Positions 9,095 to 19,020 are shown, numbered from the stretch's first letter. The stretch is DNA of 64,000 nt from Ectopseudomonas mendocina (GCF_008041835.1 NZ_VRYE01000062.1:1-64000), one strand, 5' to 3'. Program-made: numbers and translations. Notes: generated from the sequence alone by a model not told the origin.

Positions 9095-9367
9095 TCAGTT
9101 GACCGCGTCTTTCAGGGACTTGCCCGGTTTGAAGGCGACGGTGTTGCTGGCCTTGATCTTCACCGGCTGGCCGGTTTGCGGGTTCTTGCCTGTGCGGGCA
9201 CCACGGTGGCGCTGAACGAAGGTACCGAAGCCAACCAGAGTGACACTGTCCTTGCGGTTCAGTGCTCCGGTGATTTCTTCCAGTACGGCGTTGAGTACAC
9301 GATTGGCCTGATCCTTAGTCAGATCAGCCTTTTCGGCGATGGCGGCGGCGAGTTCCGGTTTACGCAT
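9095..9367 (-). CDS. HU family DNA-binding protein
   Basis: A 90-residue HU/IHF-fold protein (MRKPELAAAIAEKADLTKDQ, VTLVGFGTFVQRHRGARTGK, NPQTGQPVKIKASNTVAFKPGK). The beta-arm residues RTGKNP and the C-terminal basic strand are intact. It is a nucleoid protein that bends DNA as a dimer. P. aeruginosa carries an HU-like gene at the same place between recG and the rubredoxin reductase gene. The frame is open upstream to 9484, but the family start is clearly at 9367. Confidence 0.93.
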   Translation of the reverse strand: MRKPELAAAIAEKADLTKDQANRVLNAVLEEITGALNRKDSVTLVGFGTFVQRHRGARTGKNPQTGQPVKIKASNTVAFKPGKSLKDAVN

Positions 9368-9555
9368 AAATGCCTCTTTGACGGTTTTTTGTTGTTGTGT
9401 CCGTGCTGTTCTTCCAGAACAGCGCCCAAGGCGCCGCAACAGCTCTGCGCTGCGGCAGACCAGTTGGAGGATGGCATGCCGCACCGTGCAGCGCCAGCCT
9501 CGCCGGGTCGTTTAAGTCGGCAACTTCGTGGCGTATCCGACAGAACGGCAGGTGA

Positions 9556-10704
9556 TCATGCCAGCAGTGCCGGCAGCTCCCGGTTCAACGCCAGTTTCTC
9601 CTGCACGGCCGTCCCGGTCAGGGCATAGCCGAGCAGCGCCCCAGCGCTATCGCGGCAGAGCGCCTTGATGTCGCCACCACTGCCTTCGACCGTCCATTCG
9701 CCTACGCAGCCACGCGGCGGCGGCGAAACCACCAGCGGGCACACTGGCGTCTTCACTGTCACCGGCATCGGCCCGTAGCTGACCGCCGTCGGCTCACCGG
9801 CCAGGGTCTTGGCAAGCGCGCGGGCGCCGGCCATCAACGGCATGACGTAGAGCAGGTTGAGCCCGTCGACCTCGGCGCAGTCGCCAAGAGCGTAGATATT
9901 GGCGTGCGAGGTGCGCAGGTGGCGGTCGACCATCACCCCACGATTGACGTCGAGCCCGGCCGCTGCCGCCAGGGCGATACGCGGGCGCAGGCCGACAGCC
10001 GAGACCACCGCATCGCACGCGATCAGACGGCCATCGGACAGCGACGCCTGCAGCGCATCTCCCTGACGGTCGAGGCTGACCAGCACCGGGCCCAGGTGGA
10101 AACGTACACCCAGGCGCTCAAGGCCACTCTGCACGGCAGTCGCGGCGGCTGGAGGCAGCAGGCCGGGCATCACCTGCTCGCAGGGCGCCACTACTTCGAC
10201 TTCATAACCGCCGGCGCTGAGGTCGTTGGCAAACTCGCAGCCAATCAGACCGGCGCCGAGGATCAATACCCGGCGCTTGCCGGCCACGGCGCTGCGAAAG
10301 CGCGCGTAGTCTTCCAGGTCATTGATCGGCAACAGCGCGTCCTGGGCATCGCCCTGCACCGGCACACGCATCGGCTCGGCGCCCCAGGCCAGCACCAGGT
10401 CGCGGTACGGCACGGCTTCTTCGCCAATCCACAGGCGCTTGTGCCCGGGGTCGATACCGGTGATGCGGGTATGGGTGCGGATCTCCGCATTGAGCTGCTC
10501 GGCCATGACGCCGACTTCGGCCATGACCAGGCCATCGGCCTCCTTGTTCTTGCCGAAGCCGGTGGAGAGCATCGGCTTGGAGTAGGAGCGGCCATCGTCA
10601 GCGGTGATCAGTAGCAGAGGCGTCTGCGCGTCGAGCTTGCGCCACTCCTTGGCCAGGTTGTAGCCGGCCAGACCGGTACCGACGATAACGACGGGTGCAC
10701 TCAT
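9556..10704 (-). CDS. rubB: Rubredoxin-NAD(+) reductase
   Basis: A 382-residue FAD/NAD(P)H oxidoreductase that passes electrons from NADH to rubredoxin. The N-terminal dinucleotide fold ([20 protein letters not shown]) binds FAD. A second GxGxxG ([17 protein letters not shown], about residue 150) binds NADH. The late FAD motif is [11 protein letters not shown]. Length and motifs fit the RubB/AlkT group. In P. aeruginosa two rubredoxin genes lie directly upstream; here that position is empty, and a lone rubredoxin gene lies at 28134-28301 (see findings). Confidence 0.9.
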   Translation of the reverse strand: MSAPVVIVGTGLAGYNLAKEWRKLDAQTPLLLITADDGRSYSKPMLSTGFGKNKEADGLVMAEVGVMAEQLNAEIRTHTRITGIDPGHKRLWIGEEAVPYRDLVLAWGAEPMRVPVQGDAQDALLPINDLEDYARFRSAVAGKRRVLILGAGLIGCEFANDLSAGGYEVEVVAPCEQVMPGLLPPAAATAVQSGLERLGVRFHLGPVLVSLDRQGDALQASLSDGRLIACDAVVSAVGLRPRIALAAAAGLDVNRGVMVDRHLRTSHANIYALGDCAEVDGLNLLYVMPLMAGARALAKTLAGEPTAVSYGPMPVTVKTPVCPLVVSPPPRGCVGEWTVEGSGGDIKALCRDSAGALLGYALTGTAVQEKLALNRELPALLA

Positions 10705-10886
10705 AAGGTGATTCCTCGCAAGATGAACGACACGATGGCCTGCCGGCCGTCTGTAATTATTCAGCAGATTAGAATGGCCCCGAAGAAGCGGCTCCGTGAC
10801 CACGGAGGCTGCAATCGGAGTCTCGCGCGCCGGTCAATCAGGCCGCCGGCGCCATGAGCGGAACAAAAGACCACGGAGACGCATGA
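10705..10886. other. Intergenic region, possible inversion breakpoint
   Basis: These 182 bases between the rubredoxin reductase start and the CNNM gene contain no gene I can recognise. In the remembered P. aeruginosa order this place is taken by rubredoxin genes, so it is one inferred breakpoint of the 10.7-28.36 kb inversion. Confidence 0.35.
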
Positions 10887-12227
10887 TCAATCCAGCTTGA
10901 CCACCTTGGCCAAAACCACCTTGGGCCCTTTCATCTTCTTGACGATAATGCGCAGGCCATCGGTTTCCAGCACTTCCTCTTCTTCGGGCATGCGCTTGAG
11001 GGTGTCATAGATCAATCCGGCGAGGGTTTCAGCCTCGACGTGATCAAGATCGATCCCCAGCAGGCGTTCGACCTTGGCCAGCGGCGTGTCGCCGCGCACC
11101 AGCAGCTTGCCCGGCTGGTAGGCGAGAATGCCGCGCTCGGCCTTGCGGTGTTCGTCCTGGATGTCACCGACCAGGGCTTCGAGCACATCCTCCATGGTCA
11201 GGTAACCAATGACCTTGCCGTCGGCCTCTTCGACCAGGGCGAAGTGTGCGCCACCCTGGCGGAACTGCTCGAGCAACTGCGACAGCGGCATGTGCCGGCT
11301 GACTCGCTCCAGCGGGTGCATCAGGTCGCCCAGTTTCAGCGCCGAGGGCAGCATCTCCAGCAGCGACAGGTGCAGCAGCAGATCCTTGATGTGCAACACG
11401 CCGACGAACTCACCCTTGCTCTCGTCGAAGATCGGGTAGCGGCTGTACTTGTGCCGGCGGAAGGTGGTGAACACCTGATCCAGGCTGGCCTTGAGCTCGA
11501 GAAAGACCAGATCCTCGCGCGAGTTGGCCCAGTCCACTACCTCCAGCTCACCCAACTCGACCGCCGACGCCAGCACCCGCAGGTCCTGATCGTTATCGCC
11601 AGTGGCGCGGCTGGAATGCAGGATCAGCTTCAGCTCCTCACGGCTGTAGTGGTGCTCATGGTGCGGCCCCGGCTCGCCTTGCCCGGCGATGCGCAGAATG
11701 GCGTTGGCACTGGCGTTGAGCACGAAGATCGCCGGGTACATCAGCCAGTAGAAGGCGTACAGCGGCGCGGCCGTCCACAGCGACAGCAGCTCGGGCTTGC
11801 GGATTGCCCAGGACTTGGGCGCCAGCTCGCCGATGACGATATGCAGGTAGGAAATGATCGAGAACGCGGTGAAGAAGGCGATACCGTGAATCAGCTTGGG
11901 TGACTCCACACCAACCGCCACCAGCAGCGGCGTCAGCAGCTCGGCGAAGGCCGGCTCACCGACCCAGCCCAGGCCCAGCGAGGCCAGGGTGATGCCCAGC
12001 TGGCAGGCCGAGAGGTAGGCATCCATCTGGTTGTGCACGGTGCGCAGGATGTGCCCGCGCCAGCCATGCGCCTCGGCCAGGGCATCGACCTTGGTCGCAC
12101 GCAGACGCACGATGGCGAACTCCGCCGCAACGAAGAAGCCGTTGAGCAGCACCAGAAACAGGGCGAACAGCATAAGGCCGAAATCGGCGAAGTAATCGGG
12201 GGCAGGAAGACTCGTGGAGGGGTCCAT
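10887..12227 (-). CDS. CNNM/CorC-HlyC family membrane protein with CBS domains
   Basis: A 446-residue inner-membrane protein. The N-terminal CNNM transmembrane domain (about 10-200) has several hydrophobic helices and signatures NGFFVAAEFAIVRLR and HIVIGELAPKSWAIRKPE. A CBS pair (about 215-340; YSRYPIFDE, VIGYLTMEDVLEALVGDI) and a C-terminal CorC/HlyC domain (LAGLIYDTLKRMPEEEE) follow. Members are linked to magnesium or cobalt transport, but the substrate here is not determined. It lies downstream of phoB-phoR, separated by a strong hairpin at 12273-12296. Confidence 0.9.
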   Translation of the reverse strand: MDPSTSLPAPDYFADFGLMLFALFLVLLNGFFVAAEFAIVRLRATKVDALAEAHGWRGHILRTVHNQMDAYLSACQLGITLASLGLGWVGEPAFAELLTPLLVAVGVESPKLIHGIAFFTAFSIISYLHIVIGELAPKSWAIRKPELLSLWTAAPLYAFYWLMYPAIFVLNASANAILRIAGQGEPGPHHEHHYSREELKLILHSSRATGDNDQDLRVLASAVELGELEVVDWANSREDLVFLELKASLDQVFTTFRRHKYSRYPIFDESKGEFVGVLHIKDLLLHLSLLEMLPSALKLGDLMHPLERVSRHMPLSQLLEQFRQGGAHFALVEEADGKVIGYLTMEDVLEALVGDIQDEHRKAERGILAYQPGKLLVRGDTPLAKVERLLGIDLDHVEAETLAGLIYDTLKRMPEEEEVLETDGLRIIVKKMKGPKVVLAKVVKLD

Positions 12228-12272
12228 GAAGGTTCGAATTGGCCAGGAATCGCTAGAGGTTGGAGCTTCGCC

Positions 12273-12296
12273 ACGCTGAATGCAAGCATTCAGCGT
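12273..12296 (-). terminator. Perfect hairpin overlapping the phoR stop codon
   Basis: A 24-base perfect palindrome with arms ACGCTGAATGC and GCATTCAGCGT contains the phoR stop codon (12290-12292) in its arm. It lacks a T-run, so it may terminate weakly or stabilise the phoBR mRNA end. Confidence 0.55.
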
Positions 12297-13609
12297 ACGC
12301 GTTGCACCACCTGCGCCGCGGCGAAATGGCAGGTGAAGGTGCTGCCCTTGCCCGGCACACTGCTGATCTCCAGGTTGCCACGGTGACGCAGCAGCACATG
12401 CTTGACGATGGCCAGGCCCAGACCGGTACCGCCGGTGTTGCTGGCGCGGCTGGAGTCGACCCGATAGAAGCGCTCGGTCAGGCGGGGCAAATGCCTGGTC
12501 TCGATGCCCATGCCGGTATCACTGACCGCCAGGTGTGCGCCCTGCTCGTCACCCCACCAGCGGATACGAATATCGCCACCGGCCGGCGTGTACTTCACCG
12601 CATTGAACACCAGATTGGAGAAAGCACTGCGCAACTCCGCCTCACTGCCCTTGAGCTTGAGGTGCGGGTCGGCCTCGAGGCTGATGCGATGCTGCTGGTC
12701 GCCGGACAACGCCTGAGCATCGTTCTTGATCGACAGCAGCAACAGGTCGATGGCCAACGGCTGATTGTCCGACGGGTAATCGGTGGACTCGAGCTTCGCC
12801 AGCAACAACAGGTCGTTGAGCAGGGTCTGCATGCGTGCACCCTGTTGCTGCATCTGCTGCAGGGCACGTAACCAGCGCGGGTTGACCGCCTCGACGTTGT
12901 CCAGCAGGGTCTCCAGGTAGCCGGCGATCACCGTCAGCGGTGTACGCAGCTCGTGGGAGACGTTGGCGACGAAATCCTTGCGCATCTGTTCCAGCTGATA
13001 CAGGCGCGTGACGTCACGTACCAGCAACAGGTGCTCGCGATTGCCATACCGGGTGATGTGAAATTGCAGACGCCGGCGATCATTGGTCGGCGCAGGAATT
13101 TCCAGCGCCTCGGCATAGTTGCCGCGCTCGAAGTATTCCTTGAAGCGTGGGTCGCGCACCAGGTTGGCCAGTTGCTGACCACTGTCCTGCGGCGTTTTCA
13201 GGCCCAGCAAGGTTTCGGCAGCACGGTTCCACCACTCCAGATTACCCTGGCTGTCGAGCATCACCACCGCATCCTTGAGCGCCGTCGTCGACTCCTGCAC
13301 GCGGTCGATCACTGCCTGCAGGCGCCCACGCGCCTTCTGGTTACGCCGCTGCAGGTGATAGATGCTGTCGAACACCTCGCCCCACAGGCCGTAGCCATCC
13401 GGGGGCGGCTCGTCGGTTTTGTGCTCACGCAGCCATTTGTGCAGGCGCAGCAGCTGGCTGAGGGTCCAAGCGAGATGAATGGCCAGGCCACAGGCCAGCA
13501 CCCAGGCGTACTCACCGGTGAGGGCACCCAACAGCAGGCAGGCACCAACCAGCAGCAACAGGCGGCGCACCACGGCGCCGCGCCAGTCTTGATTCACGAT
13601 GGAGCGCAT
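12290..13609 (-). CDS. phoR: Phosphate regulon sensor histidine kinase PhoR
   Basis: A 439-residue membrane sensor kinase that phosphorylates PhoB under phosphate limitation and dephosphorylates it when the Pst/PhoU complex signals sufficiency. Two short transmembrane helices (about 14-32 and 34-52) and a charged linker precede a PAS domain (about 100-205). The DHp phosphoacceptor is His219 in NVSHELRTPL. The ATP-binding domain has AFSNLVFNAVKYTP (N box), DTGMGIE and GGTGLGLAIVK. It starts 42 bases after phoB and is almost certainly in the same operon. Confidence 0.97.
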   Translation of the reverse strand: MRSIVNQDWRGAVVRRLLLLVGACLLLGALTGEYAWVLACGLAIHLAWTLSQLLRLHKWLREHKTDEPPPDGYGLWGEVFDSIYHLQRRNQKARGRLQAVIDRVQESTTALKDAVVMLDSQGNLEWWNRAAETLLGLKTPQDSGQQLANLVRDPRFKEYFERGNYAEALEIPAPTNDRRRLQFHITRYGNREHLLLVRDVTRLYQLEQMRKDFVANVSHELRTPLTVIAGYLETLLDNVEAVNPRWLRALQQMQQQGARMQTLLNDLLLLAKLESTDYPSDNQPLAIDLLLLSIKNDAQALSGDQQHRISLEADPHLKLKGSEAELRSAFSNLVFNAVKYTPAGGDIRIRWWGDEQGAHLAVSDTGMGIETRHLPRLTERFYRVDSSRASNTGGTGLGLAIVKHVLLRHRGNLEISSVPGKGSTFTCHFAAAQVVQRVR

Positions 13610-13651
13610 CCTTGTCAGCAGAGCGAGTACGCAGAAACGCTGCGCCAGCGC

Positions 13652-14341
13652 TTAACCTTTGGTGGAGAAACGATACCCAGTCCCACGCACGGTTTGCACC
13701 AGATTTTCGTAGGCCGTACCGAGCGCCTTGCGCAGGCGGCGGATATGCACATCGACGGTGCGTTCCTCGACATAGACGTTGCCACCCCAGACCTGATCGA
13801 GCAACTGGCCACGGGTATAGGCGCGCTCCTGGTGGGTCATGAAGAACTGCAGCAGACGGTATTCGGTGGGGCCCATCTCGGCCGGTTTGCCATCGATGGT
13901 GACGCGATGGCTGACCGGGTCGAGCAGCAGGCCACCCACTTCGATCGGCGCCTCGCTGTCGCTGGGGCCGGCGCGGCGCAGCACAGCCTTGAGACGGGCG
14001 ACCAGTTCACGCGGCGAGAACGGCTTGGTGATGTAGTCGTCGGCGCCGACTTCCAGCCCCTGGATCTTGTTGTCCTCTTCGCCCTTGGCGGTGAGCATGA
14101 TGATCGGGATATCGCTGGTCAGTTCGTCGCGCTTGAGCCTGCGCGCCAGCTCGATGCCGCTGGTGCCGGGCAGCATCCAGTCGAGCAGAATCAGATCGGG
14201 CTTGCGGTCGACGATAACGGCATGGGCCTGCTGGGTATTCTCCGCTTCCAGGCACTCGTAACCGGCCATCTCCAGGGCCACCGCGATCATCTCGCGGATC
14301 GGTGCTTCGTCATCGACGATCAGGATGTTCTTGCCAACCAT
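13652..14341 (-). CDS. phoB: Phosphate regulon response regulator PhoB
   Basis: A 229-residue OmpR-family activator. The receiver domain (1-120) has acidic residues Asp10 and Asp11, phosphorylation site Asp54 ([10 protein letters not shown]), and Lys in [11 protein letters not shown]. The C-terminal winged helix (about 130-228) ends with [13 protein letters not shown] and VRGTGYRF. PhoB binds Pho boxes; candidates in this window precede phoB itself, pstC and pstS. It is followed by phoR. Confidence 0.98.
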   Translation of the reverse strand: MVGKNILIVDDEAPIREMIAVALEMAGYECLEAENTQQAHAVIVDRKPDLILLDWMLPGTSGIELARRLKRDELTSDIPIIMLTAKGEEDNKIQGLEVGADDYITKPFSPRELVARLKAVLRRAGPSDSEAPIEVGGLLLDPVSHRVTIDGKPAEMGPTEYRLLQFFMTHQERAYTRGQLLDQVWGGNVYVEERTVDVHIRRLRKALGTAYENLVQTVRGTGYRFSTKG

Positions 14342-14394
14342 GGGGCCTTAGCCTCTATTCGTTCTCTGTCTGCGCCGCATTAGATAACGGAATT

Positions 14395-14412
14395 ATTGCA
14401 GCGATATGACAG
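14395..14412 (-). promoter_or_regulatory. Candidate Pho box upstream of phoB
   Basis: On the minus strand the sequence reads CTGTCAT-ATCG-CTGCAAT, two seven-base half-sites separated by four bases. It lies about 55 bases before the phoB start, fitting autoregulation of phoBR. Confidence 0.7.
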
Positions 14413-14426
14413 ATGCGCGGCAGCCC

Positions 14427-15317
14427 TTAACGTAAGGCGTAGTCCAGCACGATGCCAACGAAGATCGCCAGCCCCGCCCAATGGTTGTGCAGGAAGGCGT
14501 TGAAACAGGCCATCGGCTTGCGGTTGCGGGTCTTGTGATATTCCCAGGCAAAGCAGGCGGCGGCCACCAGCAGACCGGCGTGGAACCAAATACCCAGTTC
14601 GAAACGCGCGCCGGCCAGCAGCAGGCAGAGCAGCGCCAGGCCCTGCAGGCTGGCGATGATCAGGCGGTCGGCGTCGCCGAACAGGATGGCGGTGGATTTA
14701 ACCCCGATCTTCAGGTCATCCTCGCGGTCAGCCATGGCGTAGTAGGTGTCGTAGGCCACCGTCCACAGCAGGTTGGCGATATACAGCAGCCAGGCCTCTG
14801 GCGGCAGGCTGCCGGTCTCGGCGGTGAATGCCATCGGCATACCCCAGGAGAAGGCCGCACCGAGCACCACCTGCGGGTAGAAGGTGTAACGCTTCATGAA
14901 GGGGTAGCAGGCCGCCAGCGCCAAGCCGCCGAACGACAGCCAGATGGTGGTGGCATTGGTGAACAGCACCAGCACGAAGCTCATCGCCACCAGCACGGCG
15001 AACAGCACCAGTGCCTCGCGCGGCTGGATCTTGCCACTGGCCAGCGGACGAGCCTTGGTGCGGCTGACATGGCCGTCGAAGTTGCGGTCGGCGTAGTCGT
15101 TGATCACGCAGCCGGCGGCGCGCATCAGGATCACGCCGAAGACGAAAATGAACAGATTCTTCGCGCTCGGCACGCCTTCGGCCGCCACCCACAGCGCCCA
15201 CAGGGTCGGCCACAGCAGCAGGTAAATGCCGATGGGTTTGTCCAGGCGCATCAGCTGGATGAAGTCCCAGGCGCGCGGGTGCAGGCGGGTGGTCGATTGC
15301 AGCAGGCGGGTGTACAT
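14427..15317 (-). CDS. ubiA: 4-hydroxybenzoate octaprenyltransferase UbiA
   Basis: A 296-residue integral membrane prenyltransferase that attaches the polyprenyl tail to 4-hydroxybenzoate in ubiquinone synthesis. The two Asp-rich Mg-diphosphate motifs are present: [10 protein letters not shown] and [10 protein letters not shown]. Seven to nine hydrophobic helices follow the N-terminal [22 protein letters not shown] at 15317 was chosen from the family's usual N-terminus ([20 protein letters not shown]). ubiC lies about 200 bases upstream on the same strand, giving the pair that makes and prenylates 4-hydroxybenzoate. Confidence 0.96.
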   Translation of the reverse strand: MYTRLLQSTTRLHPRAWDFIQLMRLDKPIGIYLLLWPTLWALWVAAEGVPSAKNLFIFVFGVILMRAAGCVINDYADRNFDGHVSRTKARPLASGKIQPREALVLFAVLVAMSFVLVLFTNATTIWLSFGGLALAACYPFMKRYTFYPQVVLGAAFSWGMPMAFTAETGSLPPEAWLLYIANLLWTVAYDTYYAMADREDDLKIGVKSTAILFGDADRLIIASLQGLALLCLLLAGARFELGIWFHAGLLVAAACFAWEYHKTRNRKPMACFNAFLHNHWAGLAIFVGIVLDYALR

Positions 15318-15524
15318 CGAAGCGTCTCCGTGCAGGTTGCGCGGATTATACGGGCAAGCGCGAGAGGGAGGCGCTTTAGCGGCGATGCTCACTGCCACTG
15401 GCGGTTCAACGCGTAGGGCGTACTCGGCTTTGGCCTCCTGCATCCATGCAGTCGTTGCGAAGCAGTGCGCAATGGGCCCGACAGACAATGGGTATAGCCT
15501 GGGCAAGCAATGCTATTGCGAAGG

Positions 15525-16076
15525 CTAGGCCTCGATACCCGCCGCCTTCCAGAAGCCCGGCAGGAACACCTCTGCTACCAGCACCCCCAATGCTCCCCGA
15601 CTGAAGCACGAGCGCCGCGCCCACAATCGCTCTGCACGCACGTCTTGCGGCAGCCAGGCCGCCGGATAACGGCAGGCCTGCAGTTCGCCCCGGTCAAAGG
15701 CCCGGTCACTGAACAGCAGTTCACCCAGCGAGCGGCTGCCCAACTCGGCCAGATTGAGCCCGGAGCCTTCCAGCACGCTGCGCGCGGCAACGCTGCGGGC
15801 GAACACCCAGGGCTGCCCGTGCCCACGTAGGTACACCTCGCGTACCCAGCCCTGGCTGCCGTCGGCCACACCAAGCATCGCGCACTCATCGCTGCGCATG
15901 CGCTGCCAGCCTTCCTGCAGCGGCGTTACCGAAAAACCGTCGTTGGACAGAGCCGTGAGGCGACGGGTCAGCGAATCCTCGTTGAATAGCCAGTCGCGCA
16001 CGCCGGCAGCCGGCTGCGGATGCAACTGGGCATTGGTCAGCCAGCGCGGCGGATGAGCGAGAGCAGCGTGAGGCAC
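15525..16076 (-). CDS. ubiC: Chorismate pyruvate-lyase UbiC
   Basis: A protein of about 183 residues that splits chorismate to 4-hydroxybenzoate and pyruvate, the first committed ubiquinone step. Family features include WLFNEDSLTRRL, REVYLRGHGQPWVFARSV, the LGELLF segment and the C-terminal VAEVFLPGFW. I chose GTG at 16076 because GGTGA lies eight bases upstream and the protein then starts MPHAALAHPPRW. A GTG at 16091 is the alternative. It is upstream of ubiA on the same strand. Confidence 0.92.
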   Translation of the reverse strand: MPHAALAHPPRWLTNAQLHPQPAAGVRDWLFNEDSLTRRLTALSNDGFSVTPLQEGWQRMRSDECAMLGVADGSQGWVREVYLRGHGQPWVFARSVAARSVLEGSGLNLAELGSRSLGELLFSDRAFDRGELQACRYPAAWLPQDVRAERLWARRSCFSRGALGVLVAEVFLPGFWKAAGIEA

Positions 16077-16298
16077 GAAGAGAATCACCACAGTTCGAGA
16101 GCGCGCGAGTCTAACACGGCGCGGCAGACGCTTAGAGACCGGGGCATGCGCTTCAAGACGTTGCGTGGGCTGGGTGGTGTGCGGCCCGGTATTGATACTG
16201 TGGCTGTGGTTGCGCGGCCATGCGCTCTGCTGGCGCGGAGGCTCTCAAGCACATACCCTCGGGCTATCGATCAGCAGCCGAGACGGGTCAACGATTGC

Positions 16299-17270
16299 TC
16301 AGGCCTGGACATCTGCGGCATCGTCCAGCCCCGGGCGAGCAGGCGCCCTGGCCACCTCCAGACGATCACGACCGCGTTGCTTGGCCTGGTAGAGCAGCTT
16401 GTCGACACTATTGAGGAAATCCAGCGGGCGATCATGGGCGCCCGGCACGATGGTGCCCACGCCGAGGCTGATGGTAAGCAGCGACGACACGGCGGAGCCC
16501 GCGTGCGCAATGCGCTGCTGACGCACCTGCTGGCGGCAGCGCTCGGCAATATGCCGGGCGGCGGCCTCATCGGTCTCCGGCAGTACCAGCACGAACTCCT
16601 CGCCACCGAAGCGGCCGACGAAATCCCGTGGCCGGCTGGCCGCGCGGCTCAGCGCCTGGCCGACACTCTTCAGGCAATCATCGCCCTGGATGTGACCGTA
16701 ATGATCGTTGTACTGCTTGAAGTGATCGATATCGAGCAGGATCAGCGACAGCGGCTGCTGAGTGCGCTGGGCATTGGCCCATTCGGTGGCCAGCACGCTG
16801 TCGAACATGCGCCGGTTGGCCACGCCGGTAAGGCCGTCCTTGTAGGAGTACTCCTCCAACTGCTTCTGCAGGGTCAGCAGCTGTTCCTCGGTCTTCTTGC
16901 GCTCGCTGATGTCGAACATGAAGCCGATCAGCGAGTCCACCTCGCCGTTGTCGTCGCGCACCACGTGCACCACGTCGCGAATCCATACATAGTCACCGGC
17001 AGCGGTCAGCGCACGGTAGTCGGCCTCATGATCGACGCCGTTCTGTGATTGCGAGATGCAGAACTCCACCACCTTCTCGCGATCATCCGGGTGCATGCGC
17101 GTCGCCCAGTCTTCGGCACTGACCCAACTGGCCTGCGACCAGCCCAGCAGCGTTTCGATCTGCGGGCCGATATAGGCGAAAGTCATGGTCTTCCAGTCGA
17201 TCTTCCAGGGAATCGCCCGGGTCGACTCCAGAAGAGTCTTGTACACCGCCTGATCAGTTGCTGCGCTCAT
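16299..17270 (-). CDS. PAS-GGDEF diguanylate cyclase
   Basis: A 323-residue soluble protein. A PAS fold of PAS_3 type with PAC segment (about 20-125; TRMHPDDREKVVEFC, FMFDISERKKTEEQL) is joined by a short coiled coil to a GGDEF domain (about 140-300). The catalytic motif GGEEF is intact near residue 222. The product-inhibition I-site RPRD lies five residues before it, so an active, feedback-inhibited c-di-GMP synthase is expected. The PAS ligand is unknown. ATG at 17270 has GAGG upstream; a GTG two codons earlier is less likely. Confidence 0.9.
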   Translation of the reverse strand: MSAATDQAVYKTLLESTRAIPWKIDWKTMTFAYIGPQIETLLGWSQASWVSAEDWATRMHPDDREKVVEFCISQSQNGVDHEADYRALTAAGDYVWIRDVVHVVRDDNGEVDSLIGFMFDISERKKTEEQLLTLQKQLEEYSYKDGLTGVANRRMFDSVLATEWANAQRTQQPLSLILLDIDHFKQYNDHYGHIQGDDCLKSVGQALSRAASRPRDFVGRFGGEEFVLVLPETDEAAARHIAERCRQQVRQQRIAHAGSAVSSLLTISLGVGTIVPGAHDRPLDFLNSVDKLLYQAKQRGRDRLEVARAPARPGLDDAADVQA

Positions 17271-17348
17271 GTCCACTACCTCTGCCTGACTAGCGCTTGG
17301 TTATAGCGCAAAAGCAGGCGGCCGAGGAGGCAGACTGGCGAACGGCTA

Positions 17349-17980
17349 TCAGGCCTCTTTGGCCTGCAGGCCGGCGTACAGACGGGTCAGCTCGTTGAGC
17401 TGGCGGAACAGCGAGTCGGTGCTGACGGTGATCACGGTCGGCACGAAGTCCTGCGAGGCGTGCAGGTCGATGCCCTTGAGGGTGAAGCCCCAGTGGGCGC
17501 GGGCGCGACGCTGGGTGTTGGCGATTTCCTCGTTCGGCGTGCCGCGGGCCTCCAGCTCCTTGAGGATGGTCTCGAAATCGCTCACGGCTTTGTCCAGCTT
17601 GGCGTCCAGGTCCGGCGCAGGCACACGCCAGGACTTGGCCATGTAGAGCATTCCGGCTTGGCTTCGACCCGCTGGCGATGAACAGCCCAGGTGGCGTCGA
17701 CCTTGGCCAGCGCAGCCTTGATCTCGGCAGTGGGTGCGTAACCGGCCAGGGCCTTCTGGCTGGCATCGAAACGTTCGATGGTTTCCTTGAGCTGACGCTG
17801 GGCCACATCTAAACGCACGTCGGCACCGAGCATCAGGTAGTTCTTGGCCATGCGCTGGGTCAGCGAGCGCTGCAGGCCGGCCATGTTCATGGCTTCGGAA
17901 TCGCTCAACTGCGCCAGGCTAGGCATGCTTACCAGCGCGGTGCAGGCGAGCAGAATGACAGACAGGTACTTCTTCAACAC
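17349..17980 (-). pseudogene. Secreted PilJ/type IV pili chemotaxis N-domain-like protein, frameshifted
   Basis: Two overlapping frames join into one protein of about 210 residues. The first part begins at GTG 17980 with a signal peptide (LKKYLSVILLACTALVSM, then PSLAQ) and contains AGLQRSLTQRMAKNYLMLGA, like the NIT/PilJ-type N-terminal domain. It reads to RVEAKPE near 17655. The frame then shifts and continues from about 17651 as MLYMAKSWRVPAPDLDAKLD to the stop at 17349. The shift equals one lost base or two gained. It may be a real pseudogene or a sequencing error. No function is assigned. Confidence 0.75.
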
Positions 17981-18214
17981 GTCGGTACTCCAATTCGAGG
18001 ACGAGACAATGCACCGCAGGCGAGCGCCGGCAGTGATGGGTGAACCCTTGAATGCGGGGGTTTTTATTGGAATGCGAGGGGGCAGTTTCGACGGGCGCAC
18101 GGCCCAGATGCTGCGGGAAGGGCGCGATGATAGCCATTAAAACGCCATCATTCTGTGCGGACAGTCATGCTCGTCGCATACCGTATTGCTGTGTCAGGGC
18201 GGTGCACGACCCTA

Positions 18215-18988
18215 TCAGGCCCAACCTTCAAGGCGCATGGTGGCGCGTACCAGGCGCTGCTCTTCCTGCTCGATCTCCTGCAGGTTGTCGCGGATGCTGT
18301 GGATATGGTCGCGCGCGGCGCGCTGCGCCTGTTCCGGCAGGCGCTCGATCACCGCGTGATACAGGCGCGAGTGCTGGCGGTCGATCTGCCGTTTCTGCGC
18401 CGGGCGGTGATAGAGGTTGTTCACCGAGGCGAACACGGTGCTGAGCATCAGATCGGTCAGCGACTGCAGGGTGTGCACCAGCACCGGGTTGTGCGAGGCC
18501 TCGCAGATAGCCAGGTGGAAGGCGTGGTCGAGGCGCGCATGCTCGCGTGGGTCCACCGGCTGCTCCTGGGTATGGGCCGCCAGCATCTCTTCGTAACGCC
18601 GAGTCAACAGCACGAAATCCGCCTCGGTACCTCGCAGCGCCGCCAGGCGCGCCGACTCACCCTCGAGCAGGCCGCGCACTTCCAGCAGGTCGTACAGAGT
18701 ACGCGGCTGCGAGTTGAACAGGTGCATCAGCGGGCTGGCATCACGCTCGCCACTGAGCTTCGCCACCCGTGAGTCGCGGCCCTGGGCGGTGTCGATAATG
18801 CCGCGACCGCGCAACACCTTGAGGCCTTCGCGCAGCGCAGAACGGGAGATGCCCAGTTTTTCGCACAGGCGCCGTTCCGACGGCAGTGGCTGGCCCACCT
18901 TGAGTACGCCGTCGACGATCAGCCGCTCGATGCGCTCGGCCACCACGTCACTCACCTGGCGTCGTGCAGCGCCCTGATTCGGTTTCAT
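18215..18988 (-). CDS. glcC: GntR/FadR-family regulator of glycolate use, GlcC
   Basis: A 257-residue regulator. The N-terminal winged helix (about 10-75) has GQPLPSERRLCEKLGISRSA. The C-terminal FCD ligand domain (about 95-240) has His/Asp positions in RLDHAFHLAICEASHNPVL and IDRQHSRLYHAV. It is divergent from glcDEFG. I chose ATG at 18988 because the operator palindrome at 19004-19020 lies just upstream; a longer frame would run through that operator. By family knowledge, glycolate is the expected signal. Confidence 0.92.
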   Translation of the reverse strand: MKPNQGAARRQVSDVVAERIERLIVDGVLKVGQPLPSERRLCEKLGISRSALREGLKVLRGRGIIDTAQGRDSRVAKLSGERDASPLMHLFNSQPRTLYDLLEVRGLLEGESARLAALRGTEADFVLLTRRYEEMLAAHTQEQPVDPREHARLDHAFHLAICEASHNPVLVHTLQSLTDLMLSTVFASVNNLYHRPAQKRQIDRQHSRLYHAVIERLPEQAQRAARDHIHSIRDNLQEIEQEEQRLVRATMRLEGWA

Positions 18989-19003
18989 TTTCAGCACCCC
19001 CAC

Positions 19004-19020
19004 AACTGGTCGTACCAGTT
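19004..19020. promoter_or_regulatory. GlcC operator, proximal to glcC
   Basis: A perfect palindrome AACTGGT-CGT-ACCAGTT sits 16 bases upstream of the glcC start. It has the TGGT-N3-ACCA core used by FadR/PdhR/LldR-type regulators, so autoregulation by GlcC is likely. Confidence 0.8.

Noticed and set aside
10705..10886. Rubredoxin gene next to its reductase, as in P. aeruginosa
   Set aside because: No CxxC-containing frame exists in these 182 bases; the rubredoxin gene is at 28134.
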